A DNA stretch of 8,029 nt from assembly GCA_947089305.1 (NCBI GenBank), contig CAMUJQ010000047.1:1-8029 (forward strand), written 5' to 3'. Under the pieces are notes generated by a model. That model worked only from the letters and a program-made list of their open reading frames with translations, ran no database searches and was not told where the DNA came from. Each line of letters begins with the position of its first letter. Position 1 is the first letter of the stretch. The DNA is from an uncultured Clostridia bacterium (GTDB lineage: Bacteria > Bacillota > Clostridia > Christensenellales > UBA1242). Position numbers and translations under genes: made by a program. Shown here piece after piece: positions 1 to 7,221 of the stretch.

Positions 1-171
1 TAAAACAATTGCACCATTAAGTTGAGTGCCCGCAAGTTCTAATGTGCTTTGAGCACTTACATTGTTTAATGCCTTACTAGGCGCAAATGTAAAAGCACAT
101 AAACCTATACATAAAACTGCGATTAATAATGTAAAGAATGTTAAAAATCTAGATTTTAACTGTTTTTGCAT
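1..171 (-). CDS. Exported protein of unknown function, N-terminal part only (runs off left edge)
   Basis: The 57 visible residues begin MQKQLKSRF and continue as a classic Gram-positive signal peptide. A basic n-region (K3, K6, R8) is followed by a hydrophobic core at about residues 9-30. Two possible signal peptidase I sites follow: SKA at residues 32-34 and VSA before Gln41. The mature part starts STLELAGTQLNGAIVL and is too short to assign a family. The start is well supported: a GGAGGTG ribosome binding site lies 7 bases upstream. The ATG shares one base with the TAA stop of the upstream 1318-residue surface protein (TAATG), which suggests translational coupling. It is therefore the third gene of a surface-protein operon, and its product is probably secreted or cell-surface. 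No function can be given from the visible part; the rest lies outside the window. Confidence 0.8.
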   Translation of the reverse strand, partial: MQKQLKSRFLTFFTLLIAVLCIGLCAFTFAPSKALNNVSAQSTLELAGTQLNGAIVL

Positions 172-3100
172 TACTTTTCACCTCCATTTTCAAAAAATTT
201 AGAATATCTATTAATTAAACTAAATATTTCTTCCATGGTTGTTATACCTTTAGCAATTGAAACTTTTAGATAACTTCCGTTAAAGGCTTCAAATATTTGA
301 GGAGGAATAAGTTCGCTAAAATCTTTTTCATACTCAAATAAACCATAAGTGGCAATATCCTTTTCCATTGCTTGCTTGTTATATTGCATTGTTTGTTTAT
401 CTACTTCAAAAATATTTGTAAATGATTCAGTTGCTGCTGGCATAGATAGCATACCATTTACAAAATAACACAAATGTTTAAAAGTAACTGGACTATATGC
501 AAATGTTGTTTTGTTATATATTTCAACATTAGTTAAAGTAACAACTTTGTTTTGATGTGCGTTTTCTGTATGACCACTAAAACTATGTCCCACAAAACTA
601 TTTGCATTGTTTTTATCTATATATACATATTTATTTAAATCGTAATCCCAAAATCCATGTTCATCTACAACTTCAACTACAGTGCCATCACTAAAAGTAA
701 GTTCAATTAAAACATATTCTGCCTCGCCATGATTATCAATAAATAATATAGGCGCTTCATCAAAATTTCCTGTAAACAAATTCCATACAAGTAACTTTTC
801 AGTTCCATCTAACTGTTCAACAGGTTTTAGAGTTTTATCAGCTAAAGTAATTAATGTTCCCTCTGCCACACAAGAGTGTTTAGTATAGTAAGCAATTAAT
901 TTTATTGTATCTCCATGTTTTGCTGTCCAATTCCTAATAACTTGCTTTCCGTTTCCTGCATTCTGACCATCTCTAAGCCAATGCTTGTAATCATAACCAC
1001 CAATACTAATTGCTTCACGTTCAATTGTTTGATCATAACGCACAGCTATTGTTTCATATAACACAGGTTCATTTTTATCTAATTGTTTATAAAGATTTAC
1101 ATAATATGTAACTGCTTCCCATTTAGCATAAAGTGTATTGATATTTAAGAAACTTGTATGACGAACTTGTAACTTTCCATTTTCATTATAATATAAGCTA
1201 CCTTTTCCATCTTCTTCAGTATAATAACCTTTAAATAAATATCCCATTCTATATGGTAATGCAATGTTTTCACAAACTCCATCAACTTGTGCAATTGAAT
1301 CTGCACCCCCTTCCCCTGGGCCTTTTGTTAAATTAATACGTTTAATATACAATTTTACAAAAGAATTATAATTAATAGTTGTGTTATTATAATTTTGAGT
1401 TCGGCTAAGTTCTATTGTTTGTTCATTTAAAGCATTGTCGCTTGTAACTTTAAACAAGCCCGTTGGTGAAATGCTTGCCCCATTTAAATTACTGCTTTTA
1501 TATTCAAGAGAATTTAAATTATAATTTGCATATTTTTCAAAATCACCATAGCCTAAATTTAATGATGTTTCAATGTTTGTTATGCTATTATTTAAAACGA
1601 CTGGAGTTCCATTCATTGGTTTAAATGTTTCAAAGGTTATTGGAACTAAAATGTATGATGTATCCCCATCTTTAACAATAACATTGCAAACAATTTGTGT
1701 TTTGCCAATTGCATTATTTGAAACTGAAAGTCTTATACCATTATTTAACTTAATAGCACTTGCATTATCTAATAAAAATATTTTATCGTTATTAAGTTCA
1801 TCACTATTAAAATAATTATTAAAACAATTAACAGAAATGCTTTCTATAGTTAAACCATATTCCTCTAAAGCTTTTCCACTATATTTTAAAACAATATCAG
1901 TAAATCTGCCAACATGAAGTTGAGGATTACTTAAATTGAGTGGTATACCTTCACTATCACTATCTAAAATAAAGTTAAACATATTCATTTGATTTATGTT
2001 ATCTTTTAAAACAGTTTCTGACCTATCACTAATTAAACTATCAACTTTAAATGTTTGAGTAAATTCTGTTTTTAATCTATCAAGTGAACGATATTTTATT
2101 TTTACTTCTGTTCCTGCACTTGCATTCTTTTTAATTTTTATAGTTTGTCCATTTTTATCAAAAACCTCAACAGCTTGGCTTTGTTCAATAATCTCATAAT
2201 TCATGTCGTCAGCATTTTGAGAATATGAAATACTAAAATCGTTATACTCTCCTCTTGTTAAACCATCTAAACTTATATTCATTTTCTCATTTGGAATGTA
2301 AACAAACAAGTCTATTATACTTTCTTTGTCATCTTGCTTTGCTTTAATAACAATTTGTTTATTTAAATTTTTAACTTCACTTAAATTTGCCTTAACTTTA
2401 AAAGATGAACTAACCTGATTTCCATTTAAAAAGCTAGGATCAATATTTTCTACACCCTTTATAACTGTAAATATTGGATTGTTAACACTTGCAGTTTTAC
2501 TTACGGCTGTAAATAAGTTAACTGTTTCGCCCCCTGCTATTCTACTTATAGGGTTAACATTATCTGTTGTTAATGTTAATGAACGGGTTGGCTTATATAA
2601 ATTAAAAGTTAAAACATTAGAAACAGCATTATCTGCTATTGCAAATAATTCAATATTTAAATCTCCTTCTGGAAGATTATCTTTAATAATTAATTCATTA
2701 TCATGAAGAGTTGCATAAGTTGAATCAACAAGCTGAAAATTTGGTGCACCAACATCACTAATTGCTGTATCAATATTTGTTGTAATAATATCAGATAAAT
2801 TAAAACTAGTGTTTTCTTTTAAAACAGTTTCTTTTTGAGTTAAAACTATATTTGTTATTGGCACATAAATAGTGAAAGTTAATGTTTCGCTTAATACGTT
2901 TCCGTTTTGATTTGAATAAACTGTTACTGTAAAGGTCTTATCATTAGTTGTTATTTCATTCGCATTCTTAATTTTTATTCCTTTATCTGTTACTATTGCA
3001 AGTGTTGACGGATTCATTCTTATATAATAATTTTTATTTATATCAGATACATTAAATGGTTCAATAAAGTCAACATTTATTTCAATTTCTTCTCCTGGAT

Positions 3101-4127
3101 AGTAACCCTCACTATGTGCTGGTTTTGTAAAGTTTGTAATAGCCATTTTAGTTGCATAAACTGGCTCTACAACTAACGTTTGATTAAAACGCTTACCATT
3201 AGCCGTTCTCATATAAACAACAATAACACTATTAACTGGCGCCGCTTCATTAATTGTTAATAAACCATTTTTATCAATAGTTGCAATATTACTATTTACA
3301 TTTAAAGTATAGTAAATTTGATTTTCGCCAAAAATCTCTTTATAATCTTCAGCGCTATTCATAAACGAATATTTTCTACCTTGCTCTACTTGCGCAAGTT
3401 TAGTTGTTGCAATAATTGTATCAATTGAAGGTTTTGTTAAATTAAATGTTATTGTTTTACTTACTTGTGGGTCACTACAACTTTCAACTTTAATTGTAGC
3501 TTGCATGTTTTCTCCATTAAGATTTCCATTAACAATAACAACTCCATTGGGATTTACCGTTAAATATTCTCTACCTTCTAGCACTGTGTATATACAATTT
3601 GTATTAGTTGCATTTTCGGGAAAAACTTGTGTTTTTAATTCAAGCATACTTCCTTGAGCTAATTCAGTTTCTGTGTTTAATATTACAATTTCTTCTACTG
3701 CCGTTTTATCTACTTTAAATAATAAACTATTACTACTTGCAACACCATCAACTAAAGCAACAACTTCTATTGTTTCTCCAATTGTAGCTTCATCATTAAT
3801 TTGCAAAGTGTTATTAACTATGCTAGCATTCTTTAGCCCTCTAACTATTTGAAACGATACATTTTCAAGAGTTTCTTCTGCAACTTCAGGAAAAACTTTA
3901 ACACTTAAATTTGCACTTTCTCCAATTTTTAAGTTTAAATTAGAGTCTGTTAAAATGTTAACATCTTCAATCTTATTTTTATCAATCTCAAAGGGAGTTC
4001 CATACTTATCTTCTAAGGCATTTGCATATGGAATCTGTTCTTCTATATTGGTAGCACCTAAACCAAGTGTACTTGCTCCCGCCACCAATAAACATGTAGT
4101 TATTATTTTTTTCGTCTTCTTTTTCAT
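171..4127 (-). CDS. Large secreted surface protein: Ig-like domain stalk, InlB B-repeat and C-terminal Hint domain
   Basis: This 1318-residue protein starts at an ATG 7 bases after AAGGAG. Residues 1-37 form a signal peptide (MKKKTKK, a hydrophobic core, then an ANA site at 35-37). About nine Ig-like, BIG2-style beta domains of 85-100 residues follow, at roughly 52-139, 144-231, 234-321, 326-422, 424-511, 515-611, 616-696, 730-836 and 841-929. Each tends to end in a motif like LTFNLYKPT or TFTIYVPIT, where the next begins. Residues 931-1003 are an InlB B-repeat (Listeria-Bacteroides repeat) with GYLFKGYY and ending LYAKW; a second, degenerate repeat covers 1006-1082. Residues 1086-1318 are a Hint module (separate entry). 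There is no LPXTG motif, SLH domain or C-terminal membrane helix, so anchoring is unexplained. The likely role is adhesion or cell-surface structure, by analogy with proteins of this architecture. It is the second gene of the operon; the exact ligand is unknown. Confidence 0.9.
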   Translation of the reverse strand: MKKKTKKIITTCLLVAGASTLGLGATNIEEQIPYANALEDKYGTPFEIDKNKIEDVNILTDSNLNLKIGESANLSVKVFPEVAEETLENVSFQIVRGLKNASIVNNTLQINDEATIGETIEVVALVDGVASSNSLLFKVDKTAVEEIVILNTETELAQGSMLELKTQVFPENATNTNCIYTVLEGREYLTVNPNGVVIVNGNLNGENMQATIKVESCSDPQVSKTITFNLTKPSIDTIIATTKLAQVEQGRKYSFMNSAEDYKEIFGENQIYYTLNVNSNIATIDKNGLLTINEAAPVNSVIVVYMRTANGKRFNQTLVVEPVYATKMAITNFTKPAHSEGYYPGEEIEINVDFIEPFNVSDINKNYYIRMNPSTLAIVTDKGIKIKNANEITTNDKTFTVTVYSNQNGNVLSETLTFTIYVPITNIVLTQKETVLKENTSFNLSDIITTNIDTAISDVGAPNFQLVDSTYATLHDNELIIKDNLPEGDLNIELFAIADNAVSNVLTFNLYKPTRSLTLTTDNVNPISRIAGGETVNLFTAVSKTASVNNPIFTVIKGVENIDPSFLNGNQVSSSFKVKANLSEVKNLNKQIVIKAKQDDKESIIDLFVYIPNEKMNISLDGLTRGEYNDFSISYSQNADDMNYEIIEQSQAVEVFDKNGQTIKIKKNASAGTEVKIKYRSLDRLKTEFTQTFKVDSLISDRSETVLKDNINQMNMFNFILDSDSEGIPLNLSNPQLHVGRFTDIVLKYSGKALEEYGLTIESISVNCFNNYFNSDELNNDKIFLLDNASAIKLNNGIRLSVSNNAIGKTQIVCNVIVKDGDTSYILVPITFETFKPMNGTPVVLNNSITNIETSLNLGYGDFEKYANYNLNSLEYKSSNLNGASISPTGLFKVTSDNALNEQTIELSRTQNYNNTTINYNSFVKLYIKRINLTKGPGEGGADSIAQVDGVCENIALPYRMGYLFKGYYTEEDGKGSLYYNENGKLQVRHTSFLNINTLYAKWEAVTYYVNLYKQLDKNEPVLYETIAVRYDQTIEREAISIGGYDYKHWLRDGQNAGNGKQVIRNWTAKHGDTIKLIAYYTKHSCVAEGTLITLADKTLKPVEQLDGTEKLLVWNLFTGNFDEAPILFIDNHGEAEYVLIELTFSDGTVVEVVDEHGFWDYDLNKYVYIDKNNANSFVGHSFSGHTENAHQNKVVTLTNVEIYNKTTFAYSPVTFKHLCYFVNGMLSMPAATESFTNIFEVDKQTMQYNKQAMEKDIATYGLFEYEKDFSELIPPQIFEAFNGSYLKVSIAKGITTMEEIFSLINRYSKFFENGGEK
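174..872 (-). other. Region encoding a C-terminal Hint (hedgehog/intein-type) autoprocessing domain
   Basis: It encodes residues 1086-1318 of the large surface protein. The block begins with Cys1086 in SCVAEGTLITLADKTLKPVE, which matches the start of inteins and hedgehog Hint domains (a Cys followed by a GT-I strand). His1157 in VVDEHGFWD sits 71 residues later, where block B of the TxxH type is expected, although the Thr is replaced by Val. The end of the Hint fold is visible as HLCYFVNGMLSMP at 1218-1230, like the HxYFVNG-L-HN end of known Hint domains. The usual terminal His-Asn pair is replaced by Ser-Met. This suggests that the N-to-S acyl shift at Cys1086 could occur, but Asn-driven C-terminal cleavage or full splicing could not. 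A further 88 residues follow the fold. Domain recognition is by motif; activity is inference. Confidence 0.8.
179..185 (-). promoter_or_regulatory. Ribosome binding site of the left-edge exported protein
   Basis: The minus strand reads GGAGGTG, nearly the full anti-Shine-Dalgarno complement, 7 bases before the ATG at 171-169. It lies inside the last codons of the upstream gene, whose C-terminal residues Gly-Gly-Glu it partly encodes. Translation of the two genes is therefore physically linked. Confidence 0.8.
1119..1337 (-). other. Region encoding an InlB B-repeat (Listeria-Bacteroides repeat) in the large surface protein
   Basis: It encodes residues 931-1003. The segment has the family pattern: a Gly-rich GEGGADSI start, a PYRMGYLFKGYY core (like the usual GYTFxGWY), then an acidic EEDGKGSLYY stretch and the terminal LYAKW. 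Such repeats form small beta-grasp-like domains in surface proteins and often sit next to anchoring or effector modules. Here it joins the Ig-like stalk to the Hint domain. The repeat after it (residues 1006-1082, ending LIAYYTKHS) keeps only part of the pattern. Confidence 0.75.
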
Positions 4128-4134
4128 GTTGACT

Positions 4135-4140
4135 CTCCTT
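4135..4140 (-). promoter_or_regulatory. Ribosome binding site of the large surface protein
   Basis: The minus strand has AAGGAG, 7 bases before the ATG at 4127-4125. It falls in the 13-base gap between the stop codon of the upstream gene (4143-4141) and this start. No terminator or promoter can fit there, which supports cotranscription. Confidence 0.8.
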
Positions 4141-6405
4141 TTAAACGTTTATTTTATCTAAATCCCCTGTTAAAATTGTTAATGACTCACTATCTAGCAT
4201 AAATATTGATGCTTGTAATTTACCTTCTTTTAATACAAAACTAAAGTTACTTAATGCTATTAACATAATATCTTTATCGGTAGCTTTTTCTACATAAGTT
4301 ACATTAATTTTGTTTTCTTCAAATCTATATAATCCAACATAAGCATTATTTAATTCGCCATTTATAGTAACATTATAATTGAAGGTTCCATCTACTTTAA
4401 ATTCAACTGTACAAATTAATGTAATGCCATCTTCAGAAATTGTAATTTGCCAAGGTCCAATAAATTCTTTGCCCTCATAATTTACTGTTTCAGTTTTCCA
4501 CAGTGCATAAATTTTGCAATTTGTTTCGTTTAATAAGTACGTTTTTAATTCATCTGTGGTTAACGTTTCTCCATCAACAGTTAACGACCATCCATCAAAT
4601 GTATATCCTGCCCTATCTTGAAGTGGTAGATTTTCAATGGTAACTGTTTCTATATTAACATCAACTACCAATAAGAAACCTTCATAATAATTTAATTCAA
4701 GCGATTTTTCTAATTTAGTTTTAATTTGCTTTGTAACAACAACCTTTGTGCTTTTATTAAATACAAACTCTGCAAGTTCAACTAAAGTGTATTCATTGTT
4801 ATCTATATTGAAAATATAATAATAATCTTCTGTAGCTTTATAAATCAATGCTAAAGTTTTATAATCTTTTTCAACAAGTGGAGCATTCCAACTTCCAAAA
4901 TAAACAAAACTTTGTTCCTTGTTATCCCCCTCAAAAGATATTGTTATTTTGTTTTCAGTTTTAATAGTGCTAATTGTTAAATCATTCCCGCGCTCTAAAA
5001 TAAAGCTCATAGAAGTTTGTTCATATCCTAAATTTTGTTTAATGCCATCTATTTCAAAATCTGTTACTGTGGCATTTTTTGCAATAATCATTACAGTTGC
5101 TCCAACTGGAATTTCATATATTCCATTTATTGAATCAAATATAAGTCCATGCTCTTCAAAAGCGGCATTGTCATTCACTTCTTTACCGCTATCATCCATA
5201 TATGTATATTGCCAAGTTAAATTCATATCATTTGGAGTGGAAACATAAACTTTGCGAATTAGGGAGTATGGTTTATTTACAATGATATTTAATACTTTTT
5301 CAGTTTTCGTTATGTTATTTTCAGTGTAACTAATTGTTACGCTATTTATATTGCTTGTTAAAGGTTCTCTACTAAAGTTATAATTTCTTATTTGTTCGTT
5401 TAACCCTGAGTTATAATGCGCAACAACTATTAAACCTGTGTCATCAAAAATTTCACCTTGCGTATATTCTTTCTTTACCTTACTAGCATCTAATTCAATA
5501 GAGGTTAATTGACGTTTATTTACTATAATTTTTTGAGTTGTTGTTTTTGTAATGTTTTTATATGTGTAACTAACAACAACTTCATTATTATTAAAAAGAA
5601 GTGGAGATACTTCATCCACTTCAAAATTAAACACTTCTTCATTTAAAAACTCAAAATTAGCCAAAACTTTCATTCCGGCTTTTTCAAACACTTGTCCTTC
5701 AATATATTCTGTTATGTTAGATGCAGAAATTATTTCTATGCTTTGAAGGGACTTTTCTTGAACAGAAATTGGAAGAGTAAATAACTTATTATTGTAAGTA
5801 ATGCCAATTTCAGTGCTTTGCATTGTAAGTTTCGCATTGCTTGCTGTAAAATTAACAACATGTGCATTATAATCGCCAAAGTTAGCCAATACATCAACAC
5901 TATCACGGTTAAAAGTTTGTCCCTCTATGTAATTTTGAGTAAATCCAGCTTTAGTATTAACTGTAATGCTTTGCAACTCTGAATTTGCTTTAGGCACAAG
6001 GTTTACTTTTAATTTATGTGAAACAACATTTTTACTTTCTGCTTTTAAAATAACATTAACTTCCCCAATAGTATCTCCTGCAACAAACTCCCCATTGTTG
6101 TTAATGCTACAATTTAAATTATCGCCCTCAATCTTCCAAGAAAGTTTTACCGACATTTTCTTTTTATTAACTTCCTCATTATTAATCAATGAAGAAAAAC
6201 GAATGCTTGTATCATACACTTCAACATCGCATTCGTTTATCACTTCATTATTAAAAGTTATATTTAAGTTAAATATATTCAACTTTTTGTTATTTGGTAG
6301 GCAAATTAGGCAAACACTTAAAATAACGGCAACGCAAACAACCACTGCCGCAACCAACATTGAAACAATTAATTTTGTTTTTTTGATGTTAGTTGGTTTT
6401 TCCAT
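4141..6405 (-). CDS. Membrane-anchored surface protein with three Big_3-like repeats and a Listeria-Bacteroides repeat
   Basis: This is a 754-residue protein starting MEKPTNIKKTK. A basic N-terminus is followed by an unbroken hydrophobic stretch at 12-36 with no clear cleavage site or canonical lipobox, so it looks like a type II signal anchor with the rest outside the cell. Residues about 50-136 form an Ig-like domain containing the BIG2-style INNNGEFVAGDTIGEVNV. Three tandem Big_3-like repeats follow at about 144-216, 220-295 and 300-376. Each opens L-x-SI and has YxxGxxF then a VxAxY-like strand. Residues 380-580 are unassigned and beta-rich. Residues 582-636 resemble a Listeria-Bacteroides repeat (GYTFDGWS, then IYALWK). 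The last 110 residues, from FIGPW, look like a small beta-barrel or lipocalin-like domain (DGTFNYNV, then GLYRFEENKI). The ATG at 6405 is chosen because AGGAG lies 8 bases upstream; an in-frame ATG at 6477 lies upstream of the predicted transcription start. It is the first gene of the surface operon; its function is inferred only from architecture. Confidence 0.88.
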   Translation of the reverse strand: MEKPTNIKKTKLIVSMLVAAVVVCVAVILSVCLICLPNNKKLNIFNLNITFNNEVINECDVEVYDTSIRFSSLINNEEVNKKKMSVKLSWKIEGDNLNCSINNNGEFVAGDTIGEVNVILKAESKNVVSHKLKVNLVPKANSELQSITVNTKAGFTQNYIEGQTFNRDSVDVLANFGDYNAHVVNFTASNAKLTMQSTEIGITYNNKLFTLPISVQEKSLQSIEIISASNITEYIEGQVFEKAGMKVLANFEFLNEEVFNFEVDEVSPLLFNNNEVVVSYTYKNITKTTTQKIIVNKRQLTSIELDASKVKKEYTQGEIFDDTGLIVVAHYNSGLNEQIRNYNFSREPLTSNINSVTISYTENNITKTEKVLNIIVNKPYSLIRKVYVSTPNDMNLTWQYTYMDDSGKEVNDNAAFEEHGLIFDSINGIYEIPVGATVMIIAKNATVTDFEIDGIKQNLGYEQTSMSFILERGNDLTISTIKTENKITISFEGDNKEQSFVYFGSWNAPLVEKDYKTLALIYKATEDYYYIFNIDNNEYTLVELAEFVFNKSTKVVVTKQIKTKLEKSLELNYYEGFLLVVDVNIETVTIENLPLQDRAGYTFDGWSLTVDGETLTTDELKTYLLNETNCKIYALWKTETVNYEGKEFIGPWQITISEDGITLICTVEFKVDGTFNYNVTINGELNNAYVGLYRFEENKINVTYVEKATDKDIMLIALSNFSFVLKEGKLQASIFMLDSESLTILTGDLDKINV
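5278..5976 (-). repeat. Three tandem Big_3-like repeat units in the membrane-anchored surface protein
   Basis: The units encode residues 144-216 (5976-5758), 220-295 (5748-5521) and 300-376 (5508-5278). Shared positions are an opening LQSI or LTSI, then YIEGQTF, YIEGQVF or YTQGEIF about 14-16 residues later, then an alternating hydrophobic strand around VLANF or VVAHY. Units 2 and 3 both end with a VSYTYKNITKT or ISYTENNITKT strand. The similarity is clear in protein but diverged in DNA, so these are old domain duplications rather than recent repeats. Confidence 0.75.
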
Positions 6406-6413
6406 AATTCCTT

Positions 6414-6418
6414 CTCCT
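6414..6418 (-). promoter_or_regulatory. Ribosome binding site that decides the start of the 754-residue surface protein
   Basis: The minus strand has AGGAG, followed by a purine-rich AAGGAATT and then the ATG at 6405-6403, a spacing of 8 bases. The alternative in-frame ATG at 6477 has no comparable site and would place a charged 24-residue extension before the membrane segment. Confidence 0.8.
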
Positions 6419-6458
6419 ACAACTTTAAGAGTTGATTGAATAAGTTTTATTGAATATA

Positions 6459-6487
6459 ATTTTACTATATTTTCCAAAAAATGTCAA
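6459..6487 (-). promoter_or_regulatory. Sigma-A-type promoter of the surface-protein operon
   Basis: On the minus strand a perfect TTGACA -35 element (6487-6482) is followed after exactly 17 bases by TAAAAT (6464-6459), one mismatch from TATAAT. Transcription should start near 6452, giving a leader of about 46 bases before the ATG at 6405. It is the best promoter match in the window and suggests substantial expression of the operon. Confidence 0.75.
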
Positions 6488-6573
6488 GTACTATCTCAAA
6501 ATTAATATAATTTATGTTTTACAAATTTTTTTGTTGTTTTTAGCAGGAAAATTTCAAATTTATAAATTTTTAA

Positions 6574-6590
6574 AAAGTTTAACAAACTCT
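6574..6590 (-). terminator. Weak candidate terminator of the HD-domain gene
   Basis: On the minus strand AGAGTTT, a three-base GTT loop, and AAACTTT can form a 7-bp hairpin (one G-U pair) followed by TT and an A-rich stretch. It lies about 23 bases past the HD gene stop. It has only one G-C pair and a short U tract, so it may be inefficient. It would help separate the HD gene from the codirectional surface operon, which has its own promoter. Confidence 0.3.
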
Positions 6591-6612
6591 ATAAGCGTGT
6601 AGCATTACATTT

Positions 6613-7203
6613 TTAATTTTTATTTTTAAATTCGTCATATAACTGTTGCAAGTTATTCCTAACGGCACTTATGAGTTTATTAAGTTCGGGAAAATGTTTA
6701 GCATAAACTGCAAAATAATTAATAATAAATTCATAATCTTCATTACACTTAAAACCTGAGCATTTATTTGTTGCAATATGTATTGCAGCTTCCAATTTAT
6801 CCATTAAGTTTGCAAATAATGCTTCTCGTGTTTTTTTAGTTTCAAACTCTATAAATAGTTTTTTAATTTGTTTGCGAGAATAGGTTTCACTTATATTTTC
6901 AACTTTAGCTTGTTCTAGCTCAGCTTTTTTTGCTTGCATATTTTCAGTTCTTGCCACAACATCGGCAGGAAAATCAAACGTCATACCAATTTCAGGTAAA
7001 TCATGATATAAGAGCATTTCTAAAACATGCTCTTTATTTAATTTTAAATTATATTTATTCATAATATCAAATGCTAATACAATAGTCATGTAACAATGCC
7101 CTGCCACATTCTCTTGTAACTCTTTGAAAGGCTGATAACGCGTAACTTTTTTTATGCCTTCTAACATTTTATAAAACTCTAAATCTTTTGCTTCAGAATT
7201 CAT
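6613..7203 (-). CDS. HD-domain phosphohydrolase, YfbR/5'-deoxynucleotidase-like
   Basis: This 196-residue protein is close in length to E. coli YfbR (199 residues). It shows the metal-binding H...HD...D signature: His36 in VAGHCYM, His67-Asp68 in LLYHDLPEI, and Asp135 in ANLMDKLEAA. Glu71 and Asp77 (in MTFDFPADV) match the positions of the acidic residues after the HD pair in YfbR, and Arg22-Tyr23 corresponds to its Arg-Trp substrate-contact pair. Members of this HD family remove phosphate from deoxynucleoside 5'-monophosphates with a divalent metal in the cytoplasm; related proteins have other nucleotide substrates, so the exact substrate is inference. The helical segment 86-125 between the motifs is rich in Lys and Glu. 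The start is supported by AAGGAG 6 bases upstream. It is transcribed divergently from the superoxide reductase gene and appears monocistronic. Confidence 0.85.
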   Translation of the reverse strand: MNSEAKDLEFYKMLEGIKKVTRYQPFKELQENVAGHCYMTIVLAFDIMNKYNLKLNKEHVLEMLLYHDLPEIGMTFDFPADVVARTENMQAKKAELEQAKVENISETYSRKQIKKLFIEFETKKTREALFANLMDKLEAAIHIATNKCSGFKCNEDYEFIINYFAVYAKHFPELNKLISAVRNNLQQLYDEFKNKN

Positions 7204-7209
7204 CTTTTG

Positions 7210-7215
7210 CTCCTT
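7210..7215 (-). promoter_or_regulatory. Ribosome binding site of the HD-domain gene
   Basis: The minus strand has AAGGAG, 6 bases before the ATG at 7203-7201. It almost coincides with the predicted transcription start near 7215, so the leader would be very short if the promoter call is right. Confidence 0.7.
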
Positions 7216-7221
7216 GATTTT

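Noticed and set aside
174..872. A full intein or a polymorphic-toxin pre-toxin Hint module
   Set aside because: There is no C-extein host protein after the domain and no terminal Asn plus nucleophile for splicing. The 88-residue tail shows no nuclease, deaminase or other toxin motif, and no immunity-like gene is seen immediately downstream in the visible part.
6310..6405. Lipoprotein signal in the 754-residue protein (LSVC or LIC before charged residues)
   Set aside because: The residue before Cys is Val or Ile instead of Gly, Ala or Ser, so the lipobox is not canonical. The long uncleaved hydrophobic stretch fits a membrane anchor better.
1573..6439. Open frames of 68-157 codons on the plus strand across the two large surface-protein genes
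   Set aside because: They lie antisense inside convincing long genes, lack proper ribosome binding sites, and have low-complexity hydrophobic or Ser/Leu-rich products typical of reverse-strand reading of AT-rich genes.
6406..6458. A riboswitch or structured leader ahead of the surface operon
   Set aside because: The predicted leader is only about 46 bases and shows no conserved riboswitch core or strong hairpin.
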